A stretch of DNA of 64,000 nucleotides from Pseudomonadota bacterium. Its GTDB lineage: Bacteria > SAR324 > XYD2-FULL-50-16 > JAHJRI01. Location of the stretch: positions 1-64,000 of the forward strand of contig JAKSDL010000845.1 of assembly GCA_022360105.1 (NCBI GenBank). Direction: 5' to 3'. The position numbers and the translations under genes were made by a program. Below the pieces are notes generated by a model. The model did no database searches, had not been told where the DNA came from, and was given only the letters and a program-made list of their open reading frames with translations. Below are positions 9,537-18,118 of the stretch, piece after piece. Position 1 is the first letter of the stretch, and each line of letters starts with the position of its first letter.

Positions 9537-10256
9537 TCAGAAACCATACCCTGGAAAATGCTTGTTGGCGTTTTCCAGTCCTTCCTTGGAGCCTATATCT
9601 ATCCAATAAACGTTGCCTATCTCCCACGTTTTTATTTTGATTCCTTTGGTAATAAGTTTTAGGTATTCATCTATTATGGAAAACTCTGCAGGGTGACCAA
9701 AATATCGAAAGATTTTGGAGTTGATTACATGGAGACCGCAAAAACCTACAGGTTCAGTTTCGCCTTTGGGCTGAACAACCAACTTATCGGTTTTCTCCTG
9801 TCTGATGCCCACGAGGTTTTTAGCTTCATCTATCAATAGCATCGAATCCGAAACTTCATAGTTCACTGCCAGGGTCGCCATTGCTTGCTGATTTGAATGA
9901 AATGCAAAGAAATCATTCAGATCTGCTGTGCAAAGAATGTCTGAATTGCAGAGATAGAAATCTTCGTCATTCCAGTAGTCCACCGTTTTGAATAGTCCAC
10001 CACCAGTGCCCAGGATTGTTTCTTCATGTGATACAGTCACTTTGAAGTTTGATTGGTGTTGCTTGAGATGATGGATTATCCGGTCTGCAAGATAATGAAC
10101 ATTAATGATTACCTCATTAATGTGATAGTGCTGCAGTTGTTGGATAATCCAATCGAGTGCAGTTTTGTCTCGAATTTTGACCAGAGGTTTAGGAATGGTT
10201 TGAGTCAGTGGAAGTAAGCGCTTTCCATACCCTGCTGCGAAGATCATCGCTTTCAT
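9537..10256 (-). CDS. Sugar-1-phosphate nucleotidyltransferase (MurU/GMPP-like)
   Basis: NTP-transferase fold enzyme that activates a sugar-1-phosphate. 239 residues with the G-x-G-x-R signature AAGYGKRLLPLTQTIPKPLV, the Lys of KPLV, ETILGTGGGL for nucleotide contact and NSDIL as the metal-binding Asp region. Size and sequence resemble short single-domain members such as MurU (MurNAc-1-P uridylyltransferase) and mannose-1-P guanylyltransferases; the substrate is not fixed. MurU normally pairs with the kinase AmgK, which is not next to it here. It follows gspD by 38 bp on the same strand. Confidence 0.85.
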   Translation of the reverse strand: MKAMIFAAGYGKRLLPLTQTIPKPLVKIRDKTALDWIIQQLQHYHINEVIINVHYLADRIIHHLKQHQSNFKVTVSHEETILGTGGGLFKTVDYWNDEDFYLCNSDILCTADLNDFFAFHSNQQAMATLAVNYEVSDSMLLIDEAKNLVGIRQEKTDKLVVQPKGETEPVGFCGLHVINSKIFRYFGHPAEFSIIDEYLKLITKGIKIKTWEIGNVYWIDIGSKEGLENANKHFPGYGF

Positions 10257-10294
10257 GAGTTAATCCCGGGCACGTTTAAATTCCAGACAAGGGT

Positions 10295-12241
10295 TTACTC
10301 GGAGCCTTGGGGATTTTCTTCTGATTCATCATCATCTCCGGTGGTAACAGGGAGATTGAACTCTTTGGATACGTCAATACGGAACCTGCCTTCCTGGGCG
10401 GATTTGAATTTCTCTTTGGATTTTTCAGATACCTCCTCCATATCTGATTCGTCACGAATCACTTTGGGAGTGAGAAAAACGAGTAAATTGGTCTTTCGCG
10501 TGGTTGAACTGTAAGTCTTAAATAACCAGCCAATAATGGGAATATCTCCCAGACAAGGGGTTTTTATTTCCTGTTCAGTGACATCATCGCTGACAAGTCC
10601 TCCAAGAACGATGGTTTGACCGTCTTCCACAACAACCTTGGTTTTTAGGGATCTGTTTAGTGTTGTGATCGCTCCTTGGTCCGATAATGCATCCACAGTT
10701 CCCGTAATGACGTTGCTTGTGGTTTCATCGATTTTCAGTTCGATGGTATCGTTGTTGTTAATTTGGGGAGTGATTTTCAAGGAAACCCCAACTTCCTTGT
10801 AATCAATGGTTGTGGTGGTATTGCCGTTGGTATCTGTTTTTGTGCTTCCAATGGTTGGAATGATGGAACCGACCTTGATTTCAGCTTCTTCGTTATTGAG
10901 TGTCAATATTTGCGGGTTGGAAAGAATATCAATTTCAGAGTCTTTTTCAGATGCTTTGACAAATGCGTTGAGAGAAGCGTACTGTGTACCTCCGTATGTA
11001 ATATTTCCACCAATAACCCCTAATACTGCGCCGGCTGAATCAGTTGATTGCGTCGCTGCCGAAAGAGTTTTTGGTACTCCCGTTGAGCCAACTCCCCCGA
11101 TTGTAACCAATGAGTCTCGTGAGTTGATCGGCTGGATATCGCTTGCTTGCCATTCCACACCTAAATCAAGGCTTTTATCCAGGGTGACTTCCATTATAAT
11201 GGCTTGAATAAAAACTTGAGCCCTTTGGATATCGAGCTTGTTAATGACGTTTTCGAGGGCCGGGAAGATGGATTTATCTGCAAATATGACTAAGGAGTTT
11301 GAAGGTATATCGGGAATAATGGTTACCTTATCAGTAGTGGTGGCACCCTTTTGGTTTTTTGCCTTAAAAGTTCCGGAGATCTTCTGCAAAACCTCTGATA
11401 CTGATTTTGCATTGGCACTCTTCAAAGGGTATACACGAATGTTCCCTTCATCTTTCTGGATTTTTTCATCCAATAGAACGATCAACTCTTTAATTTTTTC
11501 AAGAAATGGAGGCGGTCCAATTAAAATCAGGTTATTGATTCGTTGATCAGCAAGAATTCGTAGTTTGGCCTCTTGTCCTTTTTTTACGGGTGTAGCAAAG
11601 ATCTTTTGGAGTAGTCCTGCAGTTTCATTGGCATCTGCATTTTTCAGAGGAACTAATTCAAGGTTTAGCATTCGAAAGCCTTTTTCCTCTCGATCTATCA
11701 ATCTTACGATCTCTGCAAACCGTTCGGTATTTTCTTTGGTATCCCTGAGAATAAGGACATTAGAGTCTTCAATGGCTATCAATACTGCATCTCTGGAAAT
11801 TAAAGGTGCCAGATTAGATCTAATTTTTCGGATTTGTCCATGCAGAATTGGAATAACCCTGGTTATGTAAGATCCCTGGTTTACTTTTGATTCCTCTTTA
11901 TAGATAGGCGCTGTGGAAGTTTTTGCCTCTTTTCTTGTTACAATTCTGGTAACTTTTCCTTCTTCAATGGTGGACAGCCCGTTAATGGCCAGGACCGCTT
12001 CAAATATTCGATATGCTTCTTTGGGAGTAAACTGTTGATTGGATAACAGGGTTATTTTTTTGCCTTTTAATATATTGTTATTAAAAACAAAAGTCCTTCC
12101 TGTCGCCTGGCTCATCAATTTAATAACGCTTAATACTTCAACGTCGTTAAAATTTAGTTTGGTTTTTACCTGGGCAGTCGCGGCGTGGAAGGTAAATAAT
12201 GTTAAAACAATGAGTTGTAGAAAAAGCAGTCTATTTTTCAC
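10295..12241 (-). CDS. gspD: Type II secretion secretin GspD
   Basis: Outer-membrane secretin forming the exit channel of type II secretion. Signal peptide of about 23 residues (MKNRLLFLQLIVLTLFTFHA), N0 domain (LNFNDVEVLSVIKLMSQATG), then N1-N3 domains with the typical LKNADANETAGLL and LKSANAKSVSEVL repeats, and the secretin core with VFIQAIIMEVTLD, LSNPQILTLNNEEAEI, GQTIVLGGLVSDD and PIIGWLF. Total 648 residues. A short acidic tail follows the S-domain region. No gspC, gspE or gspF lies next to it, so the rest of the system must be elsewhere. Confidence 0.95.
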   Translation of the reverse strand: MKNRLLFLQLIVLTLFTFHAATAQVKTKLNFNDVEVLSVIKLMSQATGRTFVFNNNILKGKKITLLSNQQFTPKEAYRIFEAVLAINGLSTIEEGKVTRIVTRKEAKTSTAPIYKEESKVNQGSYITRVIPILHGQIRKIRSNLAPLISRDAVLIAIEDSNVLILRDTKENTERFAEIVRLIDREEKGFRMLNLELVPLKNADANETAGLLQKIFATPVKKGQEAKLRILADQRINNLILIGPPPFLEKIKELIVLLDEKIQKDEGNIRVYPLKSANAKSVSEVLQKISGTFKAKNQKGATTTDKVTIIPDIPSNSLVIFADKSIFPALENVINKLDIQRAQVFIQAIIMEVTLDKSLDLGVEWQASDIQPINSRDSLVTIGGVGSTGVPKTLSAATQSTDSAGAVLGVIGGNITYGGTQYASLNAFVKASEKDSEIDILSNPQILTLNNEEAEIKVGSIIPTIGSTKTDTNGNTTTTIDYKEVGVSLKITPQINNNDTIELKIDETTSNVITGTVDALSDQGAITTLNRSLKTKVVVEDGQTIVLGGLVSDDVTEQEIKTPCLGDIPIIGWLFKTYSSTTRKTNLLVFLTPKVIRDESDMEEVSEKSKEKFKSAQEGRFRIDVSKEFNLPVTTGDDDESEENPQGSE

Positions 12242-12538
12242 AGTAGTTTGATTCTTGTTTTAAGCGAGGTTTGCAGATTTATTTAAGATTCTTGAGCCCA
12301 ATATTCAATAAACCTGCCTAAGTGATTCAAAATCTTTGAATTTTCACCAATATCGATCCTGCATCAGTTGTCTTGAGAGATGATTGTTGAAACAAATTTT
12401 GCTTTTTGGCAATAAAAAACCCGATTATTTAGTCATAAGCTATCAGTAAGATTTAATAAAACCATGATGTTAATTGCCACCATGGTAATGCTATCGATCT
12501 CGAATACCGATTTGATTTCAGTGATTGATTCAATCCAG

Positions 12539-13618
12539 CTAGTCAATATTGAAAAAAGAAATGGTCGATTCATGAAGGAAAATAGGTGAAATTTCTTTGG
12601 TCATATTCAATGCAAGATTTTTCATTAAGTATGACCGTTCAAAATTGGTTTTTGGCTGCCTTGCAAGGACTCCAATCAATTCTTTGACAAATTCGGGATC
12701 TTCCTCTTCATGCACAAACAGGGCGTAGGTTACTCCTACGGTCTTTACATTCAGCTTACTGATGGAAAAGGTATCCAGAAACCAATTATACCTTAAAAGA
12801 TGATTGGTGAAGGATAGATCGAGACTTGAAATCTGGTATTGACTACCTAGTTTATTTAATAACGAATTGTGAGGGCCGATCATTTCAAAAAACAAGATTC
12901 CCTCGAAGCCCTCGTTTATCAAACCTGCTACTGAACTTCTATCAACCACTTTTATTTTGTTTGCTTGAGGGTCGGATTCAGTTTCTGAATGATCTGAATC
13001 GTCACCAAGTCCAAAAATACTGAAACCCTTTTCTTCTTTTTCTTCAGTGGTGTCAGGAATGTTACTGTTTTTTGCACTTGGCGGCCAGTTAAGAGACTGA
13101 ACAAAATCGACTAATTCTGGTTTCATATCGGCAGAGCTGTCAGGCAATACCGCTTGAAGTGTGTTGAAAAAAGAGGGAATAATCAAGGCATCTTCCGGAA
13201 CCACCCAAACACGGTCATCGTACATTCCAACGTTATCACCTCCCATGCTTTCAATCGGAGTCAGGTACGTTTCCCAGAGTACTGCAACAATTTTGATCGG
13301 CATTTCAGCGATCGGTAGTTCTGAAATTGAACTCAATGGGGCAACGATGAGTTTGCACTTTCTATTGTTCAGGTTCTTAAATCGGTTAAAGAACCCTTTG
13401 ACGTATCTTGGAACAAACTGACTTCTGAATTTCCGAGGTTTGTCACTTAATACCAAATTGCGCTTCCAGTATTCGGATAGTTGGTTGGTAAAGTGCCAGG
13501 AAGCACTTTTGGAATTTCCTGTCTGGATTTCGAATAAGGCTTCACCATATAGATTGAATGTGGAGGCGGAACTACAAAAAAATGCTATTAAAATTAGCTT
13601 GATTTTTAAGTTTGACAT
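12539..13618 (-). CDS. Periplasmic protein, TAXI-type solute-binding-like
   Basis: Not confidently recognised. A signal peptide (MSNLKIKLILIAFFCSSASTF) is followed by LFEIQTGNSKSASWHFTNQLSEY, which has the spacing seen at the start of TAXI/TRAP solute-binding proteins, and by later segments (KIVAVLWETYLTPI, VWVVPEDALI) compatible with a two-lobe binding fold. An unusual acidic insertion (TEEKEEKG, then DDSDHSETESDPQ) interrupts the middle. The frame is open to 13678 inside mutM, but the ATG at 13616-13618 supplies the signal peptide; it still overlaps the mutM 3' end by 13 bp. No TRAP membrane genes are near. Confidence 0.6.
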   Translation of the reverse strand: MSNLKIKLILIAFFCSSASTFNLYGEALFEIQTGNSKSASWHFTNQLSEYWKRNLVLSDKPRKFRSQFVPRYVKGFFNRFKNLNNRKCKLIVAPLSSISELPIAEMPIKIVAVLWETYLTPIESMGGDNVGMYDDRVWVVPEDALIIPSFFNTLQAVLPDSSADMKPELVDFVQSLNWPPSAKNSNIPDTTEEKEEKGFSIFGLGDDSDHSETESDPQANKIKVVDRSSVAGLINEGFEGILFFEMIGPHNSLLNKLGSQYQISSLDLSFTNHLLRYNWFLDTFSISKLNVKTVGVTYALFVHEEEDPEFVKELIGVLARQPKTNFERSYLMKNLALNMTKEISPIFLHESTISFFNID

Positions 13619-14421
13619 TGGATGCAATGGAATGTGCTTCGTTGATTCTGACGTTTTTTTTGAATAGGAGAAGAGCATATGGGACAGGGTTGCCCTTCCT
13701 TGCCATAGACTTGCAGGAAATTTTGAAAGGTTCCTTGTTTATCGTCAACCCTTCTGTAATCTGAAATGGAAGTTCCGTTATATTTTAAGGCTTCATTCAG
13801 TATGGATTTTGTCGATTCAATGAGTCTGGAAAGTTGAGCCTTGGTGAGTTTTCTTCCTGTTTTAAAGGGGCTAATCTTTGCGTTAAAAAGTATCTCAGCA
13901 ACATAAATGTTACCAAGACCTGCAATTATTCCTTGATCCAGCAGTAATGTCTTGATGGTTGTGCTTCTGTTTTTAAATTTGTTGTGCAGGGCTGAAGGCG
14001 TGAGCTGTTTGTCCCAAGGTTCCCAGCCCAATTGATTTATCTTATCGTTGTTTTCCGGGGACGTTATTATCTCTAAAGTTCCAAAACATCTTACATCATT
14101 AAATATCATGGTTAACTGGTTATCCAGTTCAAACAACACCCGGTCATGCTTATGAGTTGAAACCGGGCTTTTTTGGACGACAAATTTGCCTGTCATTCGC
14201 AGGTGAGCTAACATCCAACTTCCTTCTTGAAGCTCAAAGAGAATGTATTTTCCTTTTCTTTTTACATTAAGAATCAACCGGTTTTTGATTGCTTTAACAA
14301 ATTCAGATTTGGAATTTTGAATAATGGAGTCCCTAAGAATATTGACAGATTTAATGGTTCTTCCTTGAATTTGTTGATTCAATTCTGAAACGACTGTTTG
14401 AACTTCCGGTAATTCAGGCAT
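13606..14421 (-). CDS. mutM: Formamidopyrimidine-DNA glycosylase MutM (Fpg)
   Basis: Base-excision repair glycosylase/AP lyase that removes 8-oxoguanine and formamidopyrimidines. The N-terminus is MPELPEVQTVVSEL, in which Pro2 is the catalytic nucleophile and Glu3 the acid; this fixes the start at 14421 rather than two codons upstream. LAHLRMTGKF carries the conserved Lys, DQGIIAGLGNIYVAE is the helix-two-turn-helix, and the C-terminal zinc finger is CPIC with CIQC. Length 271 residues. It sits between the DsbD-alpha-like gene (34 bp gap) and the TAXI-like gene (overlapping). Confidence 0.97.
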   Translation of the reverse strand: MPELPEVQTVVSELNQQIQGRTIKSVNILRDSIIQNSKSEFVKAIKNRLILNVKRKGKYILFELQEGSWMLAHLRMTGKFVVQKSPVSTHKHDRVLFELDNQLTMIFNDVRCFGTLEIITSPENNDKINQLGWEPWDKQLTPSALHNKFKNRSTTIKTLLLDQGIIAGLGNIYVAEILFNAKISPFKTGRKLTKAQLSRLIESTKSILNEALKYNGTSISDYRRVDDKQGTFQNFLQVYGKEGQPCPICSSPIQKKRQNQRSTFHCIQCQT

Positions 14422-14455
14422 TGGCAAGTTTTGAAATGATAGTTGTAACTACTAA

Positions 14456-14989
14456 TTAATTAATTATTTCCAGCTGGGCAGAAAATCTTTTTGAAATGGG
14501 AAGCGAGCATATTTTCCTGTCACATATTTGAAATATTAAACTGCCATTGATTGAGTAAACTCCCGGTTTTTGATTGTCTTTCACTTTATACACCCGCTTT
14601 AACCAAAAATCGTTTTTGTGCACTTTCAAGCGTTCTCCAAATGCTTCATCTTCTACCCAAACAGTTTCGGATTCTGTAAGCGCTTCATGCACTGTCAGCG
14701 GACTTGTTTCTATGATTAACTGTGTCGGTTCGGGAGAGTATTCCCCTTGGGACCTAATTGAATAAATATGATAGTCTTCGGCAACCCTGCCCCATAGTTT
14801 TAATGCTACAAAGCTATTAGCCTCAGCACGACCGGGTACAAACTCAACAAACGCCTCAATCGACTCACCGGGAGAATAGGCTTTTTTTTCTATCTGATTG
14901 AAAAAGCCTGAAGTTTGTGCGTTAGTGATAGGTGTTAAAACATTGAGGATCGAGGCCAATATGAAAATATACCGGAAAGATTTACCCAT
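14456..14989 (-). CDS. Stand-alone DsbD N-terminal (alpha) domain-like periplasmic protein
   Basis: Secreted immunoglobulin-fold protein resembling the N-terminal periplasmic domain of DsbD, the domain that hands electrons to periplasmic thiol proteins. Seen: signal peptide from the ATG at 14987-14989 (MGKSFRYIFILASILNVLTP), KKAYSPGESIEAFVEF, then VYKVKDNQKPGVYSINGSLIFQICDRKICSLP, where C-x4-C sits at the place of the DsbD redox pair (C-x5-C in E. coli). The transmembrane and thioredoxin-like domains are absent. The frame stays open to 15043. Function beyond thiol exchange is inference. Confidence 0.65.
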   Translation of the reverse strand: MGKSFRYIFILASILNVLTPITNAQTSGFFNQIEKKAYSPGESIEAFVEFVPGRAEANSFVALKLWGRVAEDYHIYSIRSQGEYSPEPTQLIIETSPLTVHEALTESETVWVEDEAFGERLKVHKNDFWLKRVYKVKDNQKPGVYSINGSLIFQICDRKICSLPISKRFSAQLEIIN

Positions 14990-15673
14990 GTGCTGAAAAG
15001 AGCGGGAATATTCTTTTCTTATAAATCGTCTAAGCATGAGCATTGGGGGAGATCAGTTGTATTTGTCTGTCATGAGGAATTGATTCCGATGAACAGGTTT
15101 TTGTTGTTAACGGAATTCAATCTGAAGTTTGGGAAGCAGCTTCTCTGCTGGACACTAACATAACCTCATTTGATTGCCAAGCAGGGCATTCGGGAAAGGA
15201 CCATTCAAATTGAGTTGATTGTAATCTTGTTTTGATTAAAAAAAAACACAATTAGACTCAATCTGATCGAAGACTGGCGATTAACAAAGAAATCAAGGTT
15301 AACTTTTGTATTGACAACAGATTTGTATCTTTTGCCAATCAAACGATTTAACTCAGTGCATATTGTATCAAACGCAAAAAAAAGAAAATAGTTATAGCCG
15401 TTTGCATTTTTATTCTGTTACAATGTTCATAGTTCCACTCAGGTAAAGGCTCAGTTGAAAATCCCTGATGTTTGAGATAGTTGGGTGATTCAGATTGTAA
15501 TTTTTACATTGATTTCAGCTGGGTAAAATTATAACCTTAACTATATATTTTTTATTGTTTTTTAAATAACACCAGTTTTGTTGCCTTTTTACATTACCTC
15601 ATGAGAGCATATTCGGGAACGAATATTGCTAGGCTTTATACCGTTGAGGTGGAAAAGATTATTGGAGCGAAAA
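14990..15673. other. Long non-coding divergent region upstream of the IHF/HU gene
   Basis: About 680 A+T-rich bases without a convincing gene on either strand. It separates the minus-strand DsbD-alpha-like gene from the plus-strand IHF/HU gene and should hold both promoters. A TTGACA occurs at 15311-15316 without a good -10. A short hairpin AGCAG/CTGCT lies near 15145. An 18-bp palindrome is listed separately. Nothing resembles tmRNA, 6S or a known riboswitch by eye. Confidence 0.5.
15609..15626. promoter_or_regulatory. 18-bp palindrome (ATATTC-N6-GAATAT) before IHF/HU gene
   Basis: Perfect six-base arms ATATTC and GAATAT around GGGAAC, about 48 bp before the ATG of the IHF/HU gene. Dyad symmetry in this place fits an operator or an autoregulatory site, but no transcription factor is identified. 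Confidence 0.3.
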
Positions 15674-15967
15674 ATGACAAGGATTAAGGAAGACATCATT
15701 CGTGATGTTATGACCAAAATAACTCTTGACAGGAAATGTGCAAAGAATCTTGTTGAATCGATACTGACGATCATTAAGAATTCTCTTGAAGCCAGTGAAG
15801 AAGTTATGATATCCGGATTCGGTTATTTTAAAGTTCGCCACAAAAGAGCCCGAATCGGTCGCAACCCTAAAACCAAGGTTCCATACGAAATATCGGAAAG
15901 AACGGTCGTAACATTCTATCCTTCCAAGGTATTTCGAAAGGAATTGAATCCTGAGGGCGGCAAATAA
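15674..15967 (+). CDS. IHF/HU family nucleoid DNA-binding protein
   Basis: Small histone-like protein that dimerises and bends DNA. 97 residues from the ATG at 15674 (MTRIKEDIIRDVM), which has GGAG at 15664-15667 as its Shine-Dalgarno; the frame is open further up to 15626 but that part is not family-like. The body has the helix pair, MISGFGYFKVRHKRARIGRNPKTKVPYEI covering the beta-arm with the conserved RNP, and a C-terminal helix. The RIGRNPKT sequence resembles IHF-alpha more than HU, but assignment to IHF is not certain. Confidence 0.9.
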   Translation: MTRIKEDIIRDVMTKITLDRKCAKNLVESILTIIKNSLEASEEVMISGFGYFKVRHKRARIGRNPKTKVPYEISERTVVTFYPSKVFRKELNPEGGK

Positions 15968-16053
15968 TCTGTATTTCTACCGTTTTTCTATTATCGGTGT
16001 ATCATATACGGAACATTCAAAGGTGAGCCTTTGACATACAAGTAGCCAAGTTT

Positions 16054-16530
16054 ATGTCGTCTCATGTAAAAAAAATGCTGCTAAGCATATTTGCAATCGG
16101 ATTCCTCTTTTCTCAGACACTCTCAACTTTTGGACAAATTCCGGATCAAGCTGCCCCCGAAGCGTTCAACCAGAGACCTCAACCCCCAATGGAAAACGTT
16201 TTTTTTAATGTTCTCTGGGGGTCATTGACAGGTGGTATGTTAATGATGGGATGGGCTACTCTGGATGATGACAAACCTGTCGATGAGAGATATACCACAT
16301 CGAACATGACCAAGCAGTTTTTAACCGGTGCAACCTATGGTGGTTTGCTGGGCCTTGTTGCGGGTGTATATATTTCTTTTCAGGGAATTACTTTCGATGA
16401 AAATCTAACCAAAATTGCAATTATGCAACCTCCCAGCAAGGATCATTTTCCCTCAGCGAGATATAGTACTCAACCGCCTGGTACGCCTTCCCAGGATTTA
16501 AACATAGTGGATTTTCAGATCGATTTTTAA
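16054..16530 (+). CDS. Unknown exported protein with two Gly-rich membrane segments
   Basis: Not recognised. 158 residues: a signal peptide or first membrane helix (MLLSIFAIGFLFSQTLSTFG), a Pro/Gln-rich linker, two hydrophobic glycine-rich stretches (VLWGSLTGGMLMMGWATL; GATYGGLLGLVAGVYISFQG) that could form a glycine-zipper hairpin, and a polar tail. It is a single gene between the IHF/HU gene and folK, closed by an intrinsic terminator right after its stop. Confidence 0.65.
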   Translation: MSSHVKKMLLSIFAIGFLFSQTLSTFGQIPDQAAPEAFNQRPQPPMENVFFNVLWGSLTGGMLMMGWATLDDDKPVDERYTTSNMTKQFLTGATYGGLLGLVAGVYISFQGITFDENLTKIAIMQPPSKDHFPSARYSTQPPGTPSQDLNIVDFQIDF

Positions 16531-16560
16531 AACTTGCCGGCTCCTGGCAAGTTGTTTTTA
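16531..16560 (+). terminator. Rho-independent terminator
   Basis: Perfect eight-base stem AACTTGCC / GGCAAGTT with loop GGCTCCT, followed by GTTTTTA, directly after the stop of the small exported protein. It separates this gene from folK. Confidence 0.8.
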
Positions 16561-16590
16561 TAATCTGTTAACAAGATCACTCACATTTCA

Positions 16591-17103
16591 TTGGCAACCG
16601 AACATCAGATTTTCCTGGCCATAGGTAGTAATATCGTTCCCAGAAAAAATTCTATTTTAAAAAGCCTGGTTGCTATCAAGCAGTCCTTTCCTGATCAATT
16701 TGAAGTCTCCAGCGTTTATTTGACAGATCCTTTCATGCAGGTCGCGCAACCAGCTTATTACAATTGTTGTGTAAGGTTTTCTGCTGACTGTTCAACGCAG
16801 GATTTGTTAACCTTTTGTGGAACATTGGAAACATCTTTGGGGCGGAAACGAAATGATAAGAAGTGGAACTCTCGACCCATTGATATCGATATTGTCTTGT
16901 TTGGTAATATGATTATCAACCGACCTGACTTGATTATTCCCCATTATGATTTGGCCAACCGGGATTTTTTTTTAAAACCTCTTTTGGAATTGAAGAGCGA
17001 TTTGGTTCATCCGGCATTAAATGAACACCTGCAACAACTATTGTACCAAATACCTTTCGAGAAGAGGACGCATCCTCAGAGACTATTTAAACCAACCATC
17101 TAA
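16591..17103 (+). CDS. folK: HPPK, folate biosynthesis pyrophosphokinase
   Basis: 2-amino-4-hydroxy-6-hydroxymethyldihydropteridine pyrophosphokinase, transferring pyrophosphate from ATP in folate synthesis. Diagnostic segments are FLAIGSNIVPRK at the start, SSVYLTDPF, NCCVRFSA, the signature KWNSRPIDIDIVLFG with the metal-binding DxD, and IPHYDLANRDFFLKPLLEL. Length 170 residues. The start is a TTG at 16591; no in-frame ATG fits, as the conserved sequence begins a few residues later. Glyoxalase II follows after 21 bp. Confidence 0.94.
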   Translation: MATEHQIFLAIGSNIVPRKNSILKSLVAIKQSFPDQFEVSSVYLTDPFMQVAQPAYYNCCVRFSADCSTQDLLTFCGTLETSLGRKRNDKKWNSRPIDIDIVLFGNMIINRPDLIIPHYDLANRDFFLKPLLELKSDLVHPALNEHLQQLLYQIPFEKRTHPQRLFKPTI

Positions 17104-17124
17104 ATTTTTTTTGACGGAGGTGAC

Positions 17125-17892
17125 ATGTCTAGTTTGAAAGTCGAAATCATTCCTTATTTTGATGATAATTTTAGCTATCTTTTTTACTACAATGAAGATG
17201 GTCCAAAAGCACTGGTCGATTGTGGCGATGCAGGACCGGTTTTGGATTTCCTCGAACGAAAAAGCTGGAATTTGGACTATGTATTGGCGACTCATTCCCA
17301 CTACGATCATGCAGCAGATATTCCGACACTCTTTAAGGAATTTCCCGGGTTAAAGGTCATCAAACCCAAGGGAGAAGATAGGATTTCAACTCCGGCAATT
17401 GAGGTAGCTGATGGAGATTCAATAAATTTTGACCAGGGAGAAATAAAAGCTATCGGTGTCCCGGCACACACGAACTTTTGCGTCTCTTACCATGTTTCTG
17501 ATGCTGTTTTTGTAGGCGATGCCTTATTTTCAGGCGGGTGTGGAAGGTTGTTTGAAGGTCAGGCTGATGATTTGGTGGTGGCAATGGATAAATTAAGGTC
17601 CTTGCCAGAGCAGACCCGAATCTTTTTTGGGCATGAATACACTACTTCCAATCTTCGGTTCGCAAAATCAATAGAACCTTCGAACCAGGATCTTCTTAGC
17701 TATATAGATCGTGCTGAATCAATGCTCAAAGACGGGGAACATACCACCCCCTCGACTGTTTTTCTTGAAAAACAGATCAATCCTTTTTTTAGAATAGATG
17801 AACCAAGCATAATCCAAGCTATTGACCCTAATGGGGCGCTTTCGCGTACAAACCGTATGGCAGCTTTGAGAAGACAAAAGGACAATTTTTAA
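17125..17892 (+). CDS. Hydroxyacylglutathione hydrolase (glyoxalase II) family
   Basis: Metallo-beta-lactamase-fold thioesterase, expected to hydrolyse S-D-lactoylglutathione to lactate. The metal motif THSHYDHAAD, the second histidine in PAHTNFCVSYH, GDALFSGGCGRLFEG with the bridging Asp, and FFGHEYTTSNLRFA with VEP-like IEPSN are all glyoxalase II hallmarks. The C-terminal substrate-binding extension is present (INPFFR, RRQKDNF), so this is a full-length GloB rather than a short MBL protein. Shine-Dalgarno GGAGG lies 6 bp upstream of the ATG. Whether the organism uses glutathione is not visible. Confidence 0.9.
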   Translation: MSSLKVEIIPYFDDNFSYLFYYNEDGPKALVDCGDAGPVLDFLERKSWNLDYVLATHSHYDHAADIPTLFKEFPGLKVIKPKGEDRISTPAIEVADGDSINFDQGEIKAIGVPAHTNFCVSYHVSDAVFVGDALFSGGCGRLFEGQADDLVVAMDKLRSLPEQTRIFFGHEYTTSNLRFAKSIEPSNQDLLSYIDRAESMLKDGEHTTPSTVFLEKQINPFFRIDEPSIIQAIDPNGALSRTNRMAALRRQKDNF

Positions 17893-18118
17893 TTATTTAC
17901 ATGGGAGATAACCGATTGATTTTAAACAGGTTGATCGGTGACTGTTCCACCGATTCAGCTACCCACCGAGGCTGGTATTGCCTAATTATAGCTAGAATTA
18001 TTAGTTCAATTGTGTGATAATACACCCGTCTGCACAAGTTGATTTCTTCTTATTATGATCAGCTTCATTTTATCGCACATGCAAGTTAGCAATTCCTTAA
18101 ATCTTTAGGAGGATTAGT

